Shown in pieces: positions 6,857 through 8,123 of a stretch of 8,123 nt of DNA (position 1 is its first letter; each line of letters starts with the position of its first letter). The position numbers were made by a program, and so were the translations under genes. The notes below the pieces were generated by a model that was not told the origin of the DNA, made no database searches, and saw only the letters and a list, made by a program, of their open reading frames with translations. Source of the DNA: Acidobacteria bacterium 37-71-11 (GTDB taxonomy: Bacteria; Acidobacteriota; Thermoanaerobaculia; Thermoanaerobaculales; Thermoanaerobaculaceae); assembly GCA_002279285.1 (NCBI GenBank), contig NCBR01000119.1, positions 1 through 8,123 of the forward strand, read 5' to 3'.

Positions 6857-6935
6857 TGTGGGGCGCGACCGCCGGGCGCGCTGTCGTCGTATTTCGGAGG
6901 GCAAGAAGAAGCGCGCGCGGCGCGCGCGCCCCACA
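6857..6935. repeat. Palindromic repeat copy 1 (79 nt)
   Basis: It begins TGTGGGGCGCG and ends CGCGCGCCCCACA. The outer 26 nt of each side pair with 3 mismatches (arm positions 12, 13 and 19), leaving a 27-nt loop (6883-6909) that starts GTCGTCGTATTTCGG. The right arm is mostly alternating G and C (6911-6929). It is identical over all 79 nt to copy 2. Confidence 0.95.
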
Positions 6936-6959
6936 CAAGCAACGCAAGACCCGTCTCAA

Positions 6960-7038
6960 TGTGGGGCGCGACCGCCGGGCGCGCTGTCGTCGTATTTCGG
7001 AGGGCAAGAAGAAGCGCGCGCGGCGCGCGCGCCCCACA
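6960..7038. repeat. Palindromic repeat copy 2 (79 nt)
   Basis: Identical base for base to copy 1, including the loop, which suggests recent duplication or gene conversion. It is preceded by a 24-nt linker ending TCTCAA and followed by CGGACAA, as copy 3 is. No target-site duplication is visible at its ends. Confidence 0.95.
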
Positions 7039-7067
7039 CGGACAAAGCAAGACCTTGCTTCTCTCAA

Positions 7068-7145
7068 TGTGGGGCGCGACCGCCGGGCGCGCGGTCGTCA
7101 TTCTCGGAAGACGAGAGACAGCGCGCGCGGCGCGCGCGCCCCACA
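7068..7145. repeat. Palindromic repeat copy 3 (78 nt), divergent loop
   Basis: Both 25-nt arms are identical to those of copies 1 and 2, including the same three mismatched pairs. The 28-nt loop (7093-7120) is different: GGTCGTCATTCTCGGAAGAC then GAGAGACA. It can form its own small hairpin, either TCGTC with GACGA or TCTCG with CGAGA. This copy lies nearest the coaE 3' end and, read on the minus strand, is the first hairpin its transcript would meet. Confidence 0.93.
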
Positions 7146-7174
7146 CGGACAACGGGAGAGACTGGCGGCCGGCG

Positions 7175-7825
7175 TCAGATGGTGAGGCGGCGGGGCGGCA
7201 GCGGAGCGCCTTCCTCGAGGCGGCGGGCGTCCTCGACGAGGAGCGCCCACAGCCGTTCGGCGGCGGCCGCGAGCGCCGGCAGGCCGGCGTCGTTGCGCAC
7301 GACGTAGTCCGCGACGGCCTCGCGAGCTTCGTCCGCGGCCTGCGCCGCCGCGACCCGCCTGAACCTCGCCTCGGGCCACCCCTTGGCGACCGCCCGCGCC
7401 AGTCGCGTCGCCTCCGGAGCGGCGACGACCACGAGCCTGTCGTAGTCGGCAAACGTCCCGGTCTCGACCAGCAGCGCCGCCTCCACCACGGCGACCTGCG
7501 GCGGCGGCCCGGCTCGCGCGAGCCCTCGCAACCACTCCGCGACCCCCGCCCGCACCAGCGGGTGGACCGCCGCCTCGAGCCGGCGCCTCGCCACTGGGTC
7601 GGGGAGCGCCACGGCCGCCAGCCGTTCGCGGTCCACGCCGCCATTCTCGGCAAGGACTGCGCGGCCGAACAGGCGCTCGACCGCTTTCGCGCCCGCACCG
7701 CCCGGCCGGTACAGCTCGCCAACGATCTCGTCCGCGTCGCACACCGCGGCGCCGAGCCGCCCCAACAGCGCGGCAAGCGCGCTCTTGCCGCTCGCCATCC
7801 CGCCGGTGAACCCGACCCGGAGCAC
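7175..7825 (-). CDS. coaE: Dephospho-CoA kinase
   Basis: 216 residues. It catalyses the last step of coenzyme A synthesis, ATP-dependent 3'-phosphorylation of dephospho-CoA, in the cytoplasm. The N-terminus MLRVGFTGGMASGKSALAAL carries the P-loop GGMASGKS (8-15). CDADEIVGEL (29-38) is the conserved acidic segment (D30, D32). AAVHPLVR (85-92) contains the family His-Pro. VVEAALLVETG (113-123) corresponds to the usual V-PLL-E block, and DYVVRNDAG (173-181) to the C-terminal D-VI-N motif. The start is GTG at 7825, chosen because MLRVGFTGG begins the first beta-strand directly. One nt separates it from the folD stop, so the two genes are cotranscribed and probably translationally coupled. It ends 29 nt from repeat copy 3. 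Confidence 0.93.
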   Translation of the reverse strand: MLRVGFTGGMASGKSALAALLGRLGAAVCDADEIVGELYRPGGAGAKAVERLFGRAVLAENGGVDRERLAAVALPDPVARRRLEAAVHPLVRAGVAEWLRGLARAGPPPQVAVVEAALLVETGTFADYDRLVVVAAPEATRLARAVAKGWPEARFRRVAAAQAADEAREAVADYVVRNDAGLPALAAAAERLWALLVEDARRLEEGAPLPPRRLTI

Positions 7826-7826
7826 G

Positions 7827-8123
7827 CTACAGCCCCCGGCGCCGGCGCGCGGCGGTCACGGTGTTCTGCAGCAGGCCCACGATCGTGAGCGGCCCGACGC
7901 CGCCGGGCACCGGCGTGATCGCCCCGGCCACCTCCGCGACCGCGGTGAAGTCCACGTCGCCGACGAGGGTGTACCCGCGCTTCGCGAGCTGCCCCTGCCG
8001 CTCCTCGTTGCCGGGGTAGAGGCGGGCCACCAGCGCCGCGTCCTCGACGCGGTTGATGCCGACGTCGATCACGACAGCGCCGGGCTTGACGTGCGCCGCG
8101 GTCACGAGCGCCGGTTTGCCCGC
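7827..8123 (-). CDS. folD: Bifunctional methylenetetrahydrofolate dehydrogenase/cyclohydrolase, C-terminal part (5' end outside window)
   Basis: The visible 98 residues begin AGKPALVTAAHVKPGAVVID, the NADP-binding part of FolD, and include GINRVED (22-28), LVGDVDF (53-59) and ITPVPGGVGPLTIVGLLQNT (69-88), the second family signature. The enzyme interconverts 5,10-methylene- and 10-formyl-tetrahydrofolate for purine and formyl-Met synthesis. Between NRVED and LVGDV there are about 20 extra residues (ARLYPGNEERQGQLAKRG, 33-50) absent from the E. coli enzyme; I recall similar inserts in acidobacterial FolD proteins. The active-site Lys lies upstream of the window. TAG 7829-7827 is 1 nt from the coaE start. 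Confidence 0.93.
   Translation of the reverse strand, partial: AGKPALVTAAHVKPGAVVIDVGINRVEDAALVARLYPGNEERQGQLAKRGYTLVGDVDFTAVAEVAGAITPVPGGVGPLTIVGLLQNTVTAARRRRGL

Larger units (their letters stand above)
6826..7174. repeat. Gene-free convergent gap filled by three palindromic repeats (REP/BIME- or MITE-like array)
   Basis: This 349-nt stretch between the ends of the ITPase gene and coaE holds no credible gene. It contains three copies (79, 79 and 78 nt) of one long palindrome at 6857, 6960 and 7068, spaced 103 and 108 nt. The linkers are also related: both inner linkers contain GCAAGACC and end in TCTCAA, and copies 2 and 3 are each followed by CGGACAA. The array starts 31 nt after the ITPase stop and ends 29 nt from the coaE stop, so it fills the gap almost symmetrically. 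Each hairpin could stop transcription or protect 3' ends from either side; there is no T-tract, so it is not a standard terminator. Confidence 0.9.

Noticed and set aside
6857..7145. CRISPR array
   Set aside because: The units are 78-79 nt full palindromes, the gaps between them (24 and 29 nt) are related to each other rather than unique, and there are only three. No cas gene is nearby.
6856..7185. Open frame across the palindromic repeats (Arg/Ala/Gly-rich peptide with repeating motifs)
   Set aside because: The first two copies are 103 nt apart, so the identical DNA is read in different frames and the peptide repeat is not kept. The composition follows from GC-rich palindromes, and no start context or homology is visible.
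6061..7776. Long minus-strand open frame (571 codons) spanning coaE, the repeats and the ITPase gene
   Set aside because: It is an out-of-frame shadow of coaE, of the repeats and of the opposite-strand genes. Its composition (Arg, Ala, Pro, Ser) is typical of GC-rich shadows and it crosses well-supported genes.

Overview
This is a GC-rich (roughly 70% by eye), gene-dense stretch of a Gram-negative chromosome. An outer-membrane TonB-dependent receptor of the Oar-like type, a TMTC-like membrane protein with TPRs, a sulfatase-fold protein with C-terminal TPRs, and a FolD with an extra internal segment together suggest Acidobacteriota. That placement is an inference from gene content and style; no rRNA or tRNA gene is present to confirm it.

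Layout, left to right. (1) 2-613, plus: the C-terminal 203 residues of a TonB-dependent receptor, ended by a perfect intrinsic terminator (636-665). (2) 738-2296, plus: a polytopic membrane protein with C-terminal TPRs, related to the TMTC/O-mannosyltransferase-like family. Its reading frame is broken near nt 920, where a conserved segment of about 60 residues is also missing. (3) 2313-4547, minus: an intact sulfatase/alkaline-phosphatase-fold protein with C-terminal TPRs, convergent with gene 2. (4) 4548-4696: a divergent promoter region. (5) 4697-6274, plus: an FHA-GAF-class III adenylate cyclase with all catalytic residues. It overlaps by 4 bp (ATGA) with (6) 6271-6825, plus: an ITPase/RdgB-family nucleotide house-cleaning enzyme. 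(7) 6826-7174: a gene-free convergent gap filled by three long palindromic repeats. (8) 7175-7825, minus: dephospho-CoA kinase (coaE). One nt separates its start from the stop of (9) 7827-8123, minus: the C-terminal 98 residues of folD.

How the genes fit together. folD-coaE is a cofactor (folate/CoA) pair. The cyclase-ITPase pair looks translationally coupled and joins a cAMP signal producer gated by FHA and GAF inputs to a nucleotide-pool enzyme. Genes 2 and 3 are convergent neighbours with envelope-facing catalytic or membrane parts and C-terminal TPRs, which suggests a shared cell-surface modification role, but gene 2 appears broken here.

The most unusual parts are the palindromic repeat array at 6857-7145, the deletion-plus-frameshift in gene 2, a Thr in place of the sulfatase nucleophile Cys, and two genes whose -10-like hexamer lies exactly 6 nt before the start codon, as expected for leaderless transcription.
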